The notes under the pieces are model-generated. The model made no database searches. It was not told where the DNA came from and was given only the letters and a program-made list of their open reading frames with translations. Source: Bacillota bacterium (GTDB lineage Bacteria > Bacillota > Clostridia > DSM-8532). Taken from it: a DNA stretch of 64,000 nucleotides. The position numbers were made by a program, and so were the translations under genes. Below, one piece after another: positions 41,350 through 50,026 of the stretch (positions are counted from its first letter, which is position 1; every line of letters begins with the position of its first letter). The DNA lies in contig JAEZTB010000070.1 of assembly GCA_023443745.1 (NCBI GenBank), positions 62,001-126,000 on the forward strand, written 5' to 3'.

Positions 41350-41424
41350 TTATCCACAGTATCCACAGACTTATCCACAAATAACGCCTGGTTGTGGATG
41401 ATGTTTTGTGAGGTTTGTGGATAA
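41350..41424. promoter_or_regulatory. Cluster of DnaA boxes upstream of hpf
   Basis: Three perfect TTATCCACA boxes: 41350-41358 (+), 41371-41379 (+) and 41416-41424 (-, read TGTGGATAA). Two one-mismatch copies: GTATCCACA at 41359-41367 (+) and TCATCCACA at 41401-41393 (-). Five sites in 75 bp is far above chance. The region is not next to dnaA, so it could be a DnaA-titration or -regulatory site. Confidence 0.8.
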
Positions 41425-41505
41425 CTTTTACTGATTTAAAGAGGATTAATCTGGGTAATATCAAAGTACAAACCTAAGGTTCTTAAATAGAAAGGGGTTG
41501 TTTAA

Positions 41506-42033
41506 ATGAAATACATCATTAAAGGCAAACAGGTTAGTGTTACACCGGCTATGCAGGAAAAAGCCGAGAAAAAAATCGGCAAATTCGAAAAATTCTTTAG
41601 GCCGGATGCAGAAGCCATACTAACATTCAAAGTTGAGAAAGACCGGTTTATTTTTGAAGTTGCGATCCATTCAAACGGCACAATTATCCGTGCGGAAGAA
41701 CGCAGCACAGATATGTATGCAGCCATGGATATGGTTGTTGAAAAGCTCGAACGTCAGATTAGGAAGCACAAGACAAAGCTCGGTAAAAAAATTCATCAGG
41801 AAGCTATGGTACCTGAGAATTTTGACATCATTGAGGAAATCGACGAGGATAATGATTATGAAGTAGTAAAGACCAAGAGGTTTCCATTGAAGCCCATGAA
41901 TGTAGAAGAAGCCATTCTGCAGATGGACCTTCTTTCCCATAGTTTCTTCGTATTCATCAACTCGGAAACAGAAACCGTCAATGTGGTCTATAAAAGGAAG
42001 GACGGTCGCTACGGTTTAATTGAACCGGAGTAA
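41506..42033 (+). CDS. hpf: Ribosome hibernation promoting factor, long form
   Basis: 175 residues: an N-terminal S30AE domain (KYIIKGKQVSVTPAMQEKAE then KKIGKFEKFF) and a C-terminal dimerisation domain (VVKTKRFPLKPMNVEEAILQ, MDLLSHSFFVFINSETETVN). Long HPF dimerises 70S ribosomes into 100S particles in stationary phase. AAAGGGG precedes the ATG. Its upstream region carries the DnaA boxes described separately. Confidence 0.96.
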   Translation: MKYIIKGKQVSVTPAMQEKAEKKIGKFEKFFRPDAEAILTFKVEKDRFIFEVAIHSNGTIIRAEERSTDMYAAMDMVVEKLERQIRKHKTKLGKKIHQEAMVPENFDIIEEIDEDNDYEVVKTKRFPLKPMNVEEAILQMDLLSHSFFVFINSETETVNVVYKRKDGRYGLIEPE

Positions 42034-42054
42034 AATAACATTGATTAGGATGGA

Positions 42055-42094
42055 AAGGGCGCTAGGAGGACTAAGAAACTCCTGCGCCTTTTTT
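42055..42094 (+). terminator. Terminator after hpf
   Basis: AGGGCGC plus AGGAG pairs with CTCCT plus GCGCCTT with a small bulge, then TTTTTT. Confidence 0.82.
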
Positions 42095-42166
42095 ATCCAG
42101 ACTATTCAAGCTGGCCCGTGCATATAAATGTAAACAAAACCGGTGATGTGCGTGGAGGGCCTGACA

Positions 42167-42340
42167 ATGAAGAGCAAAAATAACCTGTACCTTACTATGC
42201 AGGATATAAAGGTCATTGACCGCTACTCCACAAAGTATTTGTCGGATTGTTATGATAAGTCCTACGCTCATACGGTGTCTCTGGAAAGCAAAAACGAACA
42301 GCAGATTAACTGGATGAAAATCAATAAAGAAAAATATTAA
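42167..42340 (+). CDS. Small protein of unknown function, 57 residues
   Basis: Begins MKSKNNLYLTMQDIKVIDRY, followed by charged residues and ending in a Lys/Tyr-rich tail. GGAGGG lies 7 nt before the ATG at 42167. The family is not recognised. The following 190 nt (42341-42531) hold no gene; an A/T-rich stretch there contains TATACAT and other weak -10-like motifs but no clear promoter. Confidence 0.5.
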   Translation: MKSKNNLYLTMQDIKVIDRYSTKYLSDCYDKSYAHTVSLESKNEQQINWMKINKEKY

Positions 42341-42531
42341 AAAATGTTTAGACAAGGTTTTTTTATGGTATACATTAATTATCGTACCAATGATTATCTT
42401 GTTCCTCCTTTATGATATAGCTACTGATCAGTTCATCTTATATGAGCTGGGGGCACGAGTTTAGGAATTATTTATACATACATAGACAGTGCCTTTTTTT
42501 GTGCTGAAAAAAAGTTAATAGGATTGGAAGG

Positions 42532-42972
42532 GTGAAGGAATTGCTTTTAAGGGATTGTGCCGGAGGTGTGATATTCTTTGACGATAAACTCTTTCTCTTG
42601 TTGAATGAGAAAAGTGAGTGGGTCATGCCAAAGGGATTGATAAAAAACGGAGAAAATCCTCAGGATGCTGCTATAAGAAGAGTATTTGAAGAAACCGGAA
42701 TTAAAGGTAAAATTATCGAGCAGGCCGGCAGAACCTACTATGAATTTTATTCAGTAACAAGACAGATGCCGGTATGCAATCGTATAGCCTGGTATATTAT
42801 GCAAGCCGATAAAGATGTGTATGAGATCACAGAAACTGAAAAATACACAAAAGGTGGCTTCTTTCCTATTCCTGAAGCTCTTGAAATGGTTACCTACAGT
42901 CAGGATAAATCGCTGGTCATGCAATCCTATAAAAAGCTGTGTGAGAAAACAGGAAGAAGCTCCATTGTCTGA
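42532..42972 (+). CDS. Nudix hydrolase
   Basis: 146 residues with a recognisable Nudix box GLIKNGENPQDAAIRRVFEE then TGI. The REUxEE core reads R-R-V-F-E-E, so the first metal-site Glu is replaced by Arg while the two following glutamates are kept. Nudix enzymes cleave nucleoside diphosphates linked to another group; substrate unknown. It begins with GTG directly after GGAAGG; an alternative start is the TTG at 42541. Confidence 0.85.
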   Translation: MKELLLRDCAGGVIFFDDKLFLLLNEKSEWVMPKGLIKNGENPQDAAIRRVFEETGIKGKIIEQAGRTYYEFYSVTRQMPVCNRIAWYIMQADKDVYEITETEKYTKGGFFPIPEALEMVTYSQDKSLVMQSYKKLCEKTGRSSIV

Positions 42973-43041
42973 TCTCATCAAAGCTGGGTAATATCAGGAA
43001 ACTGAGATTGTTGAATTAATAGATAAAAATCTGATAAAATG

Positions 43042-43063
43042 AAGGATGACCTAGGTCATCCTT
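43042..43063 (+). terminator. Perfect palindrome, probable terminator
   Basis: AAGGATGACC and its exact complement GGTCATCCTT meet with only TA between them, forming a 22-bp palindrome, followed by GTTTCGTATGTTTT. The T run is interrupted, so a protein-binding site is an alternative. Confidence 0.55.
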
Positions 43064-43096
43064 GTTTCGTATGTTTTACTTAAATGGGGAGATAAT

Positions 43097-43753
43097 TTGA
43101 AAAGCTACAGAACAATAAAGCAAGAAGGGTATTATCTCTTTGAGGAAAAACGCTCACGGTTCATCGGGCGTGCAAAGCCTATCAAGAGTGAAGAAGAAGC
43201 CATCTTGTTCATCCAAGCTCTTAAAACATCATGCTGGGATGCCACACACAACTGCTATGCATACTCGGTAAAATCAGATGCACTCTATCAACGTTACAGC
43301 GATGACGGAGAGCCGCAGGGGACAGCAGGATTGCCTATATTGGAGGTCATTCGAAAGAGAGAGCTTCAAAATGTGGTAGTCGTGGTGACCCGCTATTTTG
43401 GGGGAACCCTGCTTGGAGCAGGTGGCTTAATCAGGGCTTATGGCAAGGCTTGTGCCGGGAGTCTCGAAAATGCAGGTGAGATTTGGGTAAAGCCTTGCCT
43501 TGAAATTAAAATCCCGATAGAATATCATCTGTCCGGGAGAATGCAGAATATGCTTATGAATGAGGGTTTTATTCTGGGCAATACCGACTACACCGATGAA
43601 GTGACCTTTACGGTCTATACCCCGAAGGACCGGCTTGAATTTCTTGAAAAACAAATTCTTGATATCACCGGAGGTATTTCAAGGCTAGAGGTTATAGGCG
43701 ACAAGAGTATTCGGCTCTATATGTCAGGTAAAGTGCTGGAGGATGCCTTCTAA
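43097..43753 (+). CDS. yigZ: YigZ/IMPACT family protein
   Basis: 218 residues with the family signature DDGEPQGTAGLPILEVI near residue 75 and VVVTRYFGGTLLGAGGLIRA near residue 97. The second domain (~135-218) matches the C-terminal DUF1949 fold. The eukaryotic homologue IMPACT binds Gcn1; the bacterial role is not settled. It starts with TTG, preceded by GGGGAGATAAT. Confidence 0.94.
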   Translation: MKSYRTIKQEGYYLFEEKRSRFIGRAKPIKSEEEAILFIQALKTSCWDATHNCYAYSVKSDALYQRYSDDGEPQGTAGLPILEVIRKRELQNVVVVVTRYFGGTLLGAGGLIRAYGKACAGSLENAGEIWVKPCLEIKIPIEYHLSGRMQNMLMNEGFILGNTDYTDEVTFTVYTPKDRLEFLEKQILDITGGISRLEVIGDKSIRLYMSGKVLEDAF

Positions 43754-43784
43754 ATGGATAAAAATGATTAAGGGGTGCTAATTT

Positions 43785-44513
43785 ATGTCAGGTCATTCTA
43801 AATGGGCCAATATCAAACACAGAAAAGAAAAGTCCGACTCCCAGAAGGGAGCCATGTTTACCAAGCTTGGGCGGGAAATAGCCATTGCTGTTAAAAGCGG
43901 CGGGGCGGATCCCATGTCGAATTCAAGACTCAGAGATGTTATTGCAAAGGCAAAGGCCAATAATATGCCCAATGATTCCATCCAGCGGAGCATTAAAAAA
44001 GCAGCCGGGGGAGGCGACGACACAAACTATGAGGTCATTGGTTATGAGGGCTATGGACCTAACGGAGTTGCCGTTATTGTGGAATCCTTGACCGACAATC
44101 GCAACAGAACGGCCGGAGATGTGCGCCACCTTTTTGACAAGTACGGCGGGAATATGGGAACTACAGGTTGTGTGTCGTTTATGTTTGATAGAAAGGGTCA
44201 GATCATCATTGAAAAAGGGTCGGATATGGACGAGGACGAAATGATGATAACTGCTCTTGATGCCGGAGCATCAGATTTTCTGGTGGAAGATGAATACTTT
44301 GAAATACTTACTGAGGCTGATGATTTTACCACTGTCCGTGAGGCCCTTGAAAAAGCAGGGCTGGAGTTTTTATCGGCGGATGTTACCATGGTGCCTCAGA
44401 GCTTTATAAAGCTTACTGATCCCGGGGCTGCTGAAAATATGGAAAAACTCATTGACCGACTTGAAGGCCTTGATGACGTTCAAAATATTTGGCACAACTG
44501 GGATCAGGACTAA
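43785..44513 (+). CDS. yebC: YebC/PmpR family transcriptional regulator or translation factor
   Basis: 242 residues of the conserved TACO1 family: MSGHSKWANIKHRKEKSDSQ, KGAMFTKLGREIAIAVKSGG, GYEGYGPNGVAVIVESLTDN, and GTTGCVSFMFDRKG. Reported roles are DNA-binding regulation in Proteobacteria and, for the family more broadly, relief of ribosome stalling. Here no target is suggested. fabZ follows with a correctly placed ribosome binding site 4 nt after the stop. Confidence 0.95.
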   Translation: MSGHSKWANIKHRKEKSDSQKGAMFTKLGREIAIAVKSGGADPMSNSRLRDVIAKAKANNMPNDSIQRSIKKAAGGGDDTNYEVIGYEGYGPNGVAVIVESLTDNRNRTAGDVRHLFDKYGGNMGTTGCVSFMFDRKGQIIIEKGSDMDEDEMMITALDAGASDFLVEDEYFEILTEADDFTTVREALEKAGLEFLSADVTMVPQSFIKLTDPGAAENMEKLIDRLEGLDDVQNIWHNWDQD

Positions 44514-44526
44514 AGGAGGAATGAAA

Positions 44527-45012
44527 GTGGAATCGGAAAAAAAGGAACTCAGTGCCATAGAGATCCAAAAGCTACTACCCCATCGTTACCCCATGCTCAT
44601 GCTGGATAAGCTTATACTGCTTCCCCGTGAGGGAGCCACCCAGATCGAACCGGGGATGAAGGTGGCAGGTATTAAAAATGTAACCTTCAATGAGCCCTAT
44701 TTTCAGGGGCATTTCCCTGATAGCCCCATTATGCCGGGGGTCTTGATTGTGGAGGCGTTGGCTCAATGCGCCTGTGCAGGAGGTTTGTTGCTGGAGGAAA
44801 ACAAAGGGAAATTGGGGCTTTTCACAGGTATTGAGGATATGAAAATCAGGCGCCAGGTTATACCGGGCGATGTACTCCTACTTGAGGCTGAGTTCCTGGC
44901 TTTTAGACGGGGCATGGGAAAAGTAGCGGTTAAAGCCACAGTAGACGGAACTATAGCCGCCGAAGGCACCATTCGATTCGCACTGGTAAATCCCAAGACC
45001 GATTCCGAGTAA
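44527..45012 (+). CDS. fabZ: 3-hydroxyacyl-ACP dehydratase FabZ
   Basis: Dehydrates beta-hydroxyacyl-ACP in fatty acid elongation. 161 residues with IQKLLPHRYPMLMLDKLILL, the catalytic His in QGHFPDSPIMPGVLIVEALA, and the following Glu. I choose GTG at 44527 because AAAGGAGGA is correctly spaced; the ATG at 44521 abuts the ribosome binding site. Confidence 0.95.
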   Translation: MESEKKELSAIEIQKLLPHRYPMLMLDKLILLPREGATQIEPGMKVAGIKNVTFNEPYFQGHFPDSPIMPGVLIVEALAQCACAGGLLLEENKGKLGLFTGIEDMKIRRQVIPGDVLLLEAEFLAFRRGMGKVAVKATVDGTIAAEGTIRFALVNPKTDSE

Positions 45013-45023
45013 AGGAGTTAGGG

Positions 45024-45722
45024 ATGGCCATATTCGCAATTTCAGATCTTCATCTCTCTTTTGGAACCGATAAACCCATGGATGTATTCGGTAATAACTG
45101 GGAGAACCACGCCGGGCGTATCAAGGAAAATTGGCTTAAAAGCATCGGGAGCGGGGATGTTGTTCTCATACCTGGGGATATCTCCTGGGGTATCAGCCTG
45201 GACGAAGCTGACCTGGATCTTGCCTTTATTGAGGCCCTGCCGGGAAAGAAAATTTTATCCAAGGGTAACCACGATTATTGGTGGAGTACCATGAATAAGT
45301 TCTCATCCCACTTCGCTCTTAAAGGATATAAAACCCTCAATATTCTTCACAATAATGCCTATAAGGTTGATGACACTGTCATTTGTGGGTCAAGAGGCTG
45401 GCGATCACCTGATGATGAGGGATTTGGCCCAGAGGATCAGAAGATATTCAATCGGGAATTGGAGAGGCTCAAGCTCTCTTTAAAGGAAGGCCTCAAGTTG
45501 GGTGGTGAGCCCATTGCCATGCTTCATTATCCCCCTTTTGACAACGGCCACAACCCGAATGTATTCGCAAAGCTACTCAAGGAATATAGTGTGAAAACAT
45601 GTATTTACGGCCATATCCATGGGAAGGCTAATGAATCATGGAAGGACGAAGAAGTGGACGGCATTCGCTATCATTTGGTGTCCTGCAATCTTATCGGTTT
45701 TGATCCGGTAAAATTGAGGTAA
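45024..45722 (+). CDS. Calcineurin-like metallophosphoesterase
   Basis: 232 residues with the five metal-binding blocks ISDLHLSFG, LIPGDISWG, SKGNHDYWW, MLHYPPF and YGHIHGK. This order matches a family in which the second block is PGDISWG. The substrate is unknown; members are phosphodiesterases or phosphatases. GGAGTTAGGG precedes the start. Confidence 0.92.
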   Translation: MAIFAISDLHLSFGTDKPMDVFGNNWENHAGRIKENWLKSIGSGDVVLIPGDISWGISLDEADLDLAFIEALPGKKILSKGNHDYWWSTMNKFSSHFALKGYKTLNILHNNAYKVDDTVICGSRGWRSPDDEGFGPEDQKIFNRELERLKLSLKEGLKLGGEPIAMLHYPPFDNGHNPNVFAKLLKEYSVKTCIYGHIHGKANESWKDEEVDGIRYHLVSCNLIGFDPVKLR

Positions 45723-45735
45723 AATAATGATGGTA

Positions 45736-45764
45736 TTGGCATCATTTAGGCACTGTGATATAAT
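45736..45764 (+). promoter_or_regulatory. Sigma-A promoter of tig
   Basis: TTGGCA (45736-45741), 17 nt, TATAAT (45759-45764), 114 nt upstream of tig. No CIRCE or CtsR operator was seen in this gap. Confidence 0.8.
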
Positions 45765-45877
45765 CAAATGGTTTATGTGGGTGGTTTATCTGTAGGAAGC
45801 CACCATTAAAGATTTTGCCGATTAAATAGTTCTTATTATATATAAAGGCAAACATAGTTTAGGAGGATAACAAACCA

Positions 45878-47161
45878 ATGAGCGTTAAAATTGAAAACGT
45901 TGAAAAAAACATTGTTAAGCTTGAAATCGAGGTAGAAGCCAAAGTATTCGATGAATGCATGGATAAAGCCTTTAACAAGAACAAATCCCGGTATAACATT
46001 CCTGGTTTTAGAAAAGGTAAAGCACCCCGCAGTATGATAGAAAGATATTATGGTGAGCAGGTTCTTTATGAGGATGCCATTAATTTTGCTTGTGCCGACG
46101 CTTATGACAAAGCTGTTGATGAAAATGACTTGCAGCCTGTAGATCGTCCGGAGATTGATATCGTGCAAATTGGAAATGGCCAGAACCTCATTTTTACTGC
46201 CACTGTTACAGTTAAGCCTGAGGTTGAACTGGGTCAGTTCAAAGGGCTCTCAGCCGAAAAAGATACTGTTGTTATTTCCGATGAGGAAGTTGAAGCAGAG
46301 CTTAAAAGGATTGCTGAAAGAAACGCCAAGCTGATTACCATTGAAGATCGTCCCGTACAGGAAGGCGATACGGTTAATATGGACTTTGAAGGCAGTGTGG
46401 ATGGTGTTCCCTTTGCGGGCGGCACTGCTACCGGTTATACCTTGGTTATCGGCTCCGGAACTTTCATTCCCGGCTTTGAGGAACAGCTTGTAGGGGCAGG
46501 CTTAAACAGCGAACTGGATGTAAATGTAACCTTCCCCGAGGACTACCATAGTGAAGATCTCAAAGGAAAAGCAGCTGTGTTTAAGGTTAAGATCAATGAC
46601 ATTAAGTTTAAGCAGCTTCCGGAGATCAATGATGAATTTGCTTCTGATGTAAGTGAATTTGAAACTTTGGAGGAATACAAGAAAGATATTCGCGAAAAGC
46701 TTACCCAGCAGGCTCAAGAGCAGGCTAAGAGAAAATTTGAAGATGAAATAATTAAAAAGGCTGTGGAAAATGCAACATGTGAAATTCCCGACGTGCTGGT
46801 CAACCGACGCCTGGATGATATGCTGCGTCAACTGGATATGCAGCTTCGCTACCAAGGCATGAACCTGGAAGGGTATCTTAAGATGATGGGCACGGAAGAA
46901 AGTCAGATCAGAGCCGATTATCGAGATAACGCCTACCAGGATGTAAAAACTCAGTTGATTCTGGAAAAGATCGCTGAGACCGAAAGCATTGCCGCAACAC
47001 CTGAAGAATTTGATGAAGAGCTTGAGCAGATGGCAAAACGTTATAACCAGTCCGTTGAGGAAATGAAGAAACATTTGCATGAGGACGATATAGAATATAT
47101 TAAGAATTCCATCGAGCGTAGGAAAACCGTAGCCATGCTGGTTGAGAATGCACAGGCATAA
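45878..47161 (+). CDS. tig: Trigger factor (ribosome-associated chaperone and prolyl isomerase)
   Basis: 427 residues, standard length. The ribosome-binding signature is NIPGFRKGKAPRSMIERYYG near residue 43, a PPIase domain near 150-245 shows GDTVNMDFEGSVDGVPFAGG, and the helical C-terminal domain ends with MKKHLHEDDIEYIKNSI. AGGAGG precedes the start. tig-clpP-clpX is the canonical gene order in Firmicutes. Confidence 0.97.
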   Translation: MSVKIENVEKNIVKLEIEVEAKVFDECMDKAFNKNKSRYNIPGFRKGKAPRSMIERYYGEQVLYEDAINFACADAYDKAVDENDLQPVDRPEIDIVQIGNGQNLIFTATVTVKPEVELGQFKGLSAEKDTVVISDEEVEAELKRIAERNAKLITIEDRPVQEGDTVNMDFEGSVDGVPFAGGTATGYTLVIGSGTFIPGFEEQLVGAGLNSELDVNVTFPEDYHSEDLKGKAAVFKVKINDIKFKQLPEINDEFASDVSEFETLEEYKKDIREKLTQQAQEQAKRKFEDEIIKKAVENATCEIPDVLVNRRLDDMLRQLDMQLRYQGMNLEGYLKMMGTEESQIRADYRDNAYQDVKTQLILEKIAETESIAATPEEFDEELEQMAKRYNQSVEEMKKHLHEDDIEYIKNSIERRKTVAMLVENAQA

Positions 47162-47249
47162 ATTCTTTCGGGAAATCGAGTAAAATACTAAAAGAAGTGG
47201 AAATCTATTAGAAAGATGTGTTTATAACACGTGAAAAGGAGGCCTTTAT

Positions 47250-47840
47250 ATGTCATCATTAGTACCATATGTCATTGAACAAAGTAGTAGGGGAGAACGA
47301 TCCTATGACATCTTTTCCAGACTGCTGAAAGATAGAATTATACTTTTAAGCGATGAGGTAAACGACGTTACGGCAAGCCTCATCGTAGCACAAATGCTGT
47401 TTTTGGAAGCCGAAGACCCTGATAAGGACATCCAGTTCTACATAAATAGCCCTGGAGGTTCCGTTACATCGGGATTTGCTATTTATGATACCATGCAATA
47501 TGTAAAGTGTGATGTTTCAACAATCTGTATAGGTATGGCCGCCAGTATGGGAGCATTCCTCCTAAATGCAGGTGCCAAGGGTAAGCGTTTTGCGCTCCCG
47601 AACAGCACCATTTTGATTCACCAGCCTCTTGGCGGAGCAAAAGGCCAGGCAACAGATATTAAGATTCATGCTGAATGGATTCTCAAAATCAAGGATAAAT
47701 TGAATAAAATTCTTAGCGATAGAACCGGTCAACCTCTTTCCAAGATAGAAACAGATGTGGAAAGAGACTACTTTATGAGTGCCGCCGAGGCTAAAGATTA
47801 TGGCCTGATAGATCAGGTGATGGAGCGCAAGGTGGGGTGA
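47250..47840 (+). CDS. clpP: ATP-dependent Clp protease proteolytic subunit
   Basis: 196 residues with the catalytic Ser in GMAASMGAFLL, the His in ILIHQPLGGAKGQATDI and an Asp in the following region. It forms the tetradecameric chamber fed by ClpX, encoded 7 nt downstream. AAAGGAGGCC precedes the ATG. Confidence 0.98.
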   Translation: MSSLVPYVIEQSSRGERSYDIFSRLLKDRIILLSDEVNDVTASLIVAQMLFLEAEDPDKDIQFYINSPGGSVTSGFAIYDTMQYVKCDVSTICIGMAASMGAFLLNAGAKGKRFALPNSTILIHQPLGGAKGQATDIKIHAEWILKIKDKLNKILSDRTGQPLSKIETDVERDYFMSAAEAKDYGLIDQVMERKVG

Positions 47841-47847
47841 CTTAAGT

Positions 47848-49137
47848 ATGGCGCGATATGACGATAAAAAGCAAGTAAAATGCTCATTTTGCGGAAAAAC
47901 CCAGGAGCAGGTTAACAGAATAGTTGCCGGACCTGGAGTTTATATCTGCAATGAGTGCATTGAGTTATGCTCTGAAATCATCGAGGAAGAATTCGAGGAT
48001 GCCCATGTAGAGCAAGCACTTGATGAAATTCCCAAGCCCCATGAGATAAAAAAGATTCTGGATGAATACGTCATAGGCCAGGACAAAGCAAAGCGCAGTC
48101 TGGCAGTGGCTGTATATAATCACTATAAGCGCATCCGCAATGAAGGCTCCAAGAATGATCTTGAGCTGCAAAAAAGCAATATCCTCATGATGGGACCTAC
48201 CGGGTGCGGAAAGACCTATTTGGCGCAAACTCTGGCCAAGATTCTCAATGTTCCTTTTGCCATTGCAGATGCCACTTCGTTAACAGAAGCCGGCTATGTG
48301 GGCGAGGACGTGGAGAATATTCTCTTGAAGCTGATACAGGCAGCCGATTATGACATTGAGCGGGCTGAGAAGGGTATTATCTATATCGATGAGGTTGACA
48401 AGATATCAAGAAAGTCTGACAATCCGTCTATTACACGTGACGTGAGCGGTGAAGGCGTTCAACAGGCTCTTTTAAAGATACTGGAAGGCACCATTGCCTC
48501 GGTACCGCCCCAAGGTGGAAGAAAGCATCCTCATCAGGAATTCATCCAGATTGATACCACCAATATCCTGTTTATCTGTGGCGGTGCTTTTGATGGGCTT
48601 GAAAAAATCATTCAGAACCGTATAGGTAAAAAATCCATGGGTTTTGGAGCCCAGGTTGAGAGCCGAAAGGAAAAGGATGTAGGTGAGTTGTTTGCCCAGA
48701 TCAATCCCCAGGATCTCTTGAAATACGGTCTTATTCCTGAGTTTGTGGGAAGATTGCCGGTGACGGTATCCTTGAACCAATTGGATAAGGATGCTCTTGT
48801 AGCTATCTTGACCAAACCCAGAAATGCTTTGGTCAAGCAATACAAGAAGCTCTTTGAGCTTGACGGAGTGCAGCTTGAAGTTGAGGACGGTGCTCTTGAG
48901 GTTATTGCCGACCGGGCGATTGAGAGAAAAATCGGTGCCCGCGGTCTGCGTGCCATTATGGAGGAAATCATGGTCGATGTGATGTATGATATTCCTTCAA
49001 AGGATAATGTGGAAAAGTGCATCATCACAAGAGAAACGGTTATCAATAATCAACAGCCCAATCTGGTTATCGGCGAGCAGCGGAAAGCTCTCCCGCCAGT
49101 CAAAAAGAAAAAGCGGGAGATTGATCCTGCATCATAA
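47848..49137 (+). CDS. clpX: ClpX ATP-dependent unfoldase
   Basis: 429 residues. The N-terminal zinc-binding domain has CSFCGKTQEQVNRIVAGPG with CNECIELC, then Walker A MMGPTGCGKTYLAQTLA near 112, Walker B YIDEVDKI, and sensor/pore motifs typical of ClpX (GYVGEDVENILLKL). It unfolds substrates and hands them to ClpP. A bidirectional terminator follows. Confidence 0.98.
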   Translation: MARYDDKKQVKCSFCGKTQEQVNRIVAGPGVYICNECIELCSEIIEEEFEDAHVEQALDEIPKPHEIKKILDEYVIGQDKAKRSLAVAVYNHYKRIRNEGSKNDLELQKSNILMMGPTGCGKTYLAQTLAKILNVPFAIADATSLTEAGYVGEDVENILLKLIQAADYDIERAEKGIIYIDEVDKISRKSDNPSITRDVSGEGVQQALLKILEGTIASVPPQGGRKHPHQEFIQIDTTNILFICGGAFDGLEKIIQNRIGKKSMGFGAQVESRKEKDVGELFAQINPQDLLKYGLIPEFVGRLPVTVSLNQLDKDALVAILTKPRNALVKQYKKLFELDGVQLEVEDGALEVIADRAIERKIGARGLRAIMEEIMVDVMYDIPSKDNVEKCIITRETVINNQQPNLVIGEQRKALPPVKKKKREIDPAS

Positions 49138-49160
49138 ATTGTAATCAACAAAGATGAAAA

Positions 49161-49199
49161 AGAGAGCCTTGGCTTTAATCGCCGAGGCTCTCTAATTTT
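49161..49199. terminator. Bidirectional terminator between clpX and the ABC operon
   Basis: AGAGAGCCTTGG pairs with CCGAGGCTCTCT; T residues follow on the right and a run of A precedes on the left, so it ends both convergent transcripts. Confidence 0.85.
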
Positions 49200-49225
49200 G
49201 TTATTGTAAATACAACAAGGTTCCC

Positions 49226-50026
49226 TTATTCCAAATTCAGGCGCTTGCTTAGAATGACATTCGTGATGACATAGTAGCCCGCTGCCAGAATTCCGAAGAA
49301 AATGATACAGAACCACATGAAAAGGTGAACAAAACCCAAATCCGCCGGGGATGACTGTGAGGTGATGGCAAAGTCCAGAAACTGCCTGGTAAATACTATT
49401 CCACCGAAGATTGCGGTCAGGATCTGGGCGATGGTATTGAGTAAGAGAAAAGAGCCTATCGAGGCCATTACCTTGTGGCGATTGGAGAGGTGTCCCATGG
49501 CAATGGAAGCATAAATAATCAAAATACCTGAAGCAAGGGCAACAAACATACCTAAGATAAACTCCAGAGCCAACAGGTAAGTTGAGGCACCGATTAAGGC
49601 ATAAGTATCTTCCCAGATCACTGACAAGCCACGTACTATTTCTGAGAATGATATTTCATCCATGGCAATGATAAAAATAGATATAACGGCAAATAATCCA
49701 CTTGCCAACGTCCATATCATGGATACCAGAAGCTTGCTTGCAATATGTGCCCACGGCTTTGTAGGCAGTGTAAACATGAGATAACCCTCATCGGAGAGCA
49801 GGTTCTTATAAAAACGCTGAATCATCACATTAAGGGTCATGACAAGCATACCAACCAGAATGATGATATAGAGCATCATACTGATAACGGCAGGAGACTC
49901 CCATTCATTTGGAGATATGGAAGTAATGAGCCTATTAATCCCAGCAAAGACCAGTAGTGCTAAATATAAAGGTAAAAGTGTCCGTGCGGTTGATTTAATT
50001 TCATATTTTAGAAGTTTTCTTAACAT
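49226..50026 (-). CDS. ABC transporter permease (ABC-2 type)
   Basis: 266 residues with six hydrophobic segments, starting LLKYEIKSTARTLLPLYLAL. It pairs with the ATPase upstream and lacks its own ATP site. The permease start overlaps the ATPase stop by 7 nt. Likely an exporter of unknown substrate, similar to the YtrB-type exporters that respond to cell-wall stress in Bacillus. Confidence 0.88.
   Translation of the reverse strand: MLRKLLKYEIKSTARTLLPLYLALLVFAGINRLITSISPNEWESPAVISMMLYIIILVGMLVMTLNVMIQRFYKNLLSDEGYLMFTLPTKPWAHIASKLLVSMIWTLASGLFAVISIFIIAMDEISFSEIVRGLSVIWEDTYALIGASTYLLALEFILGMFVALASGILIIYASIAMGHLSNRHKVMASIGSFLLLNTIAQILTAIFGGIVFTRQFLDFAITSQSSPADLGFVHLFMWFCIIFFGILAAGYYVITNVILSKRLNLE

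Noticed and set aside
41350..41424. DnaA-box cluster as the replication origin oriC
   Set aside because: No dnaA, dnaN, recF or rpmH neighbours and no clear A/T-rich unwinding element with DnaA-trio next to it; I keep it only as a DnaA-binding candidate.
42341..42531. A small RNA or gene in the gap before the nudix gene
   Set aside because: No convincing promoter-terminator pair or ribosome binding site; only scattered T-rich tracts.
46502..47080. 192-codon frame antisense to tig
   Set aside because: Leu/Phe-rich antisense shadow of trigger factor with no ribosome binding site.
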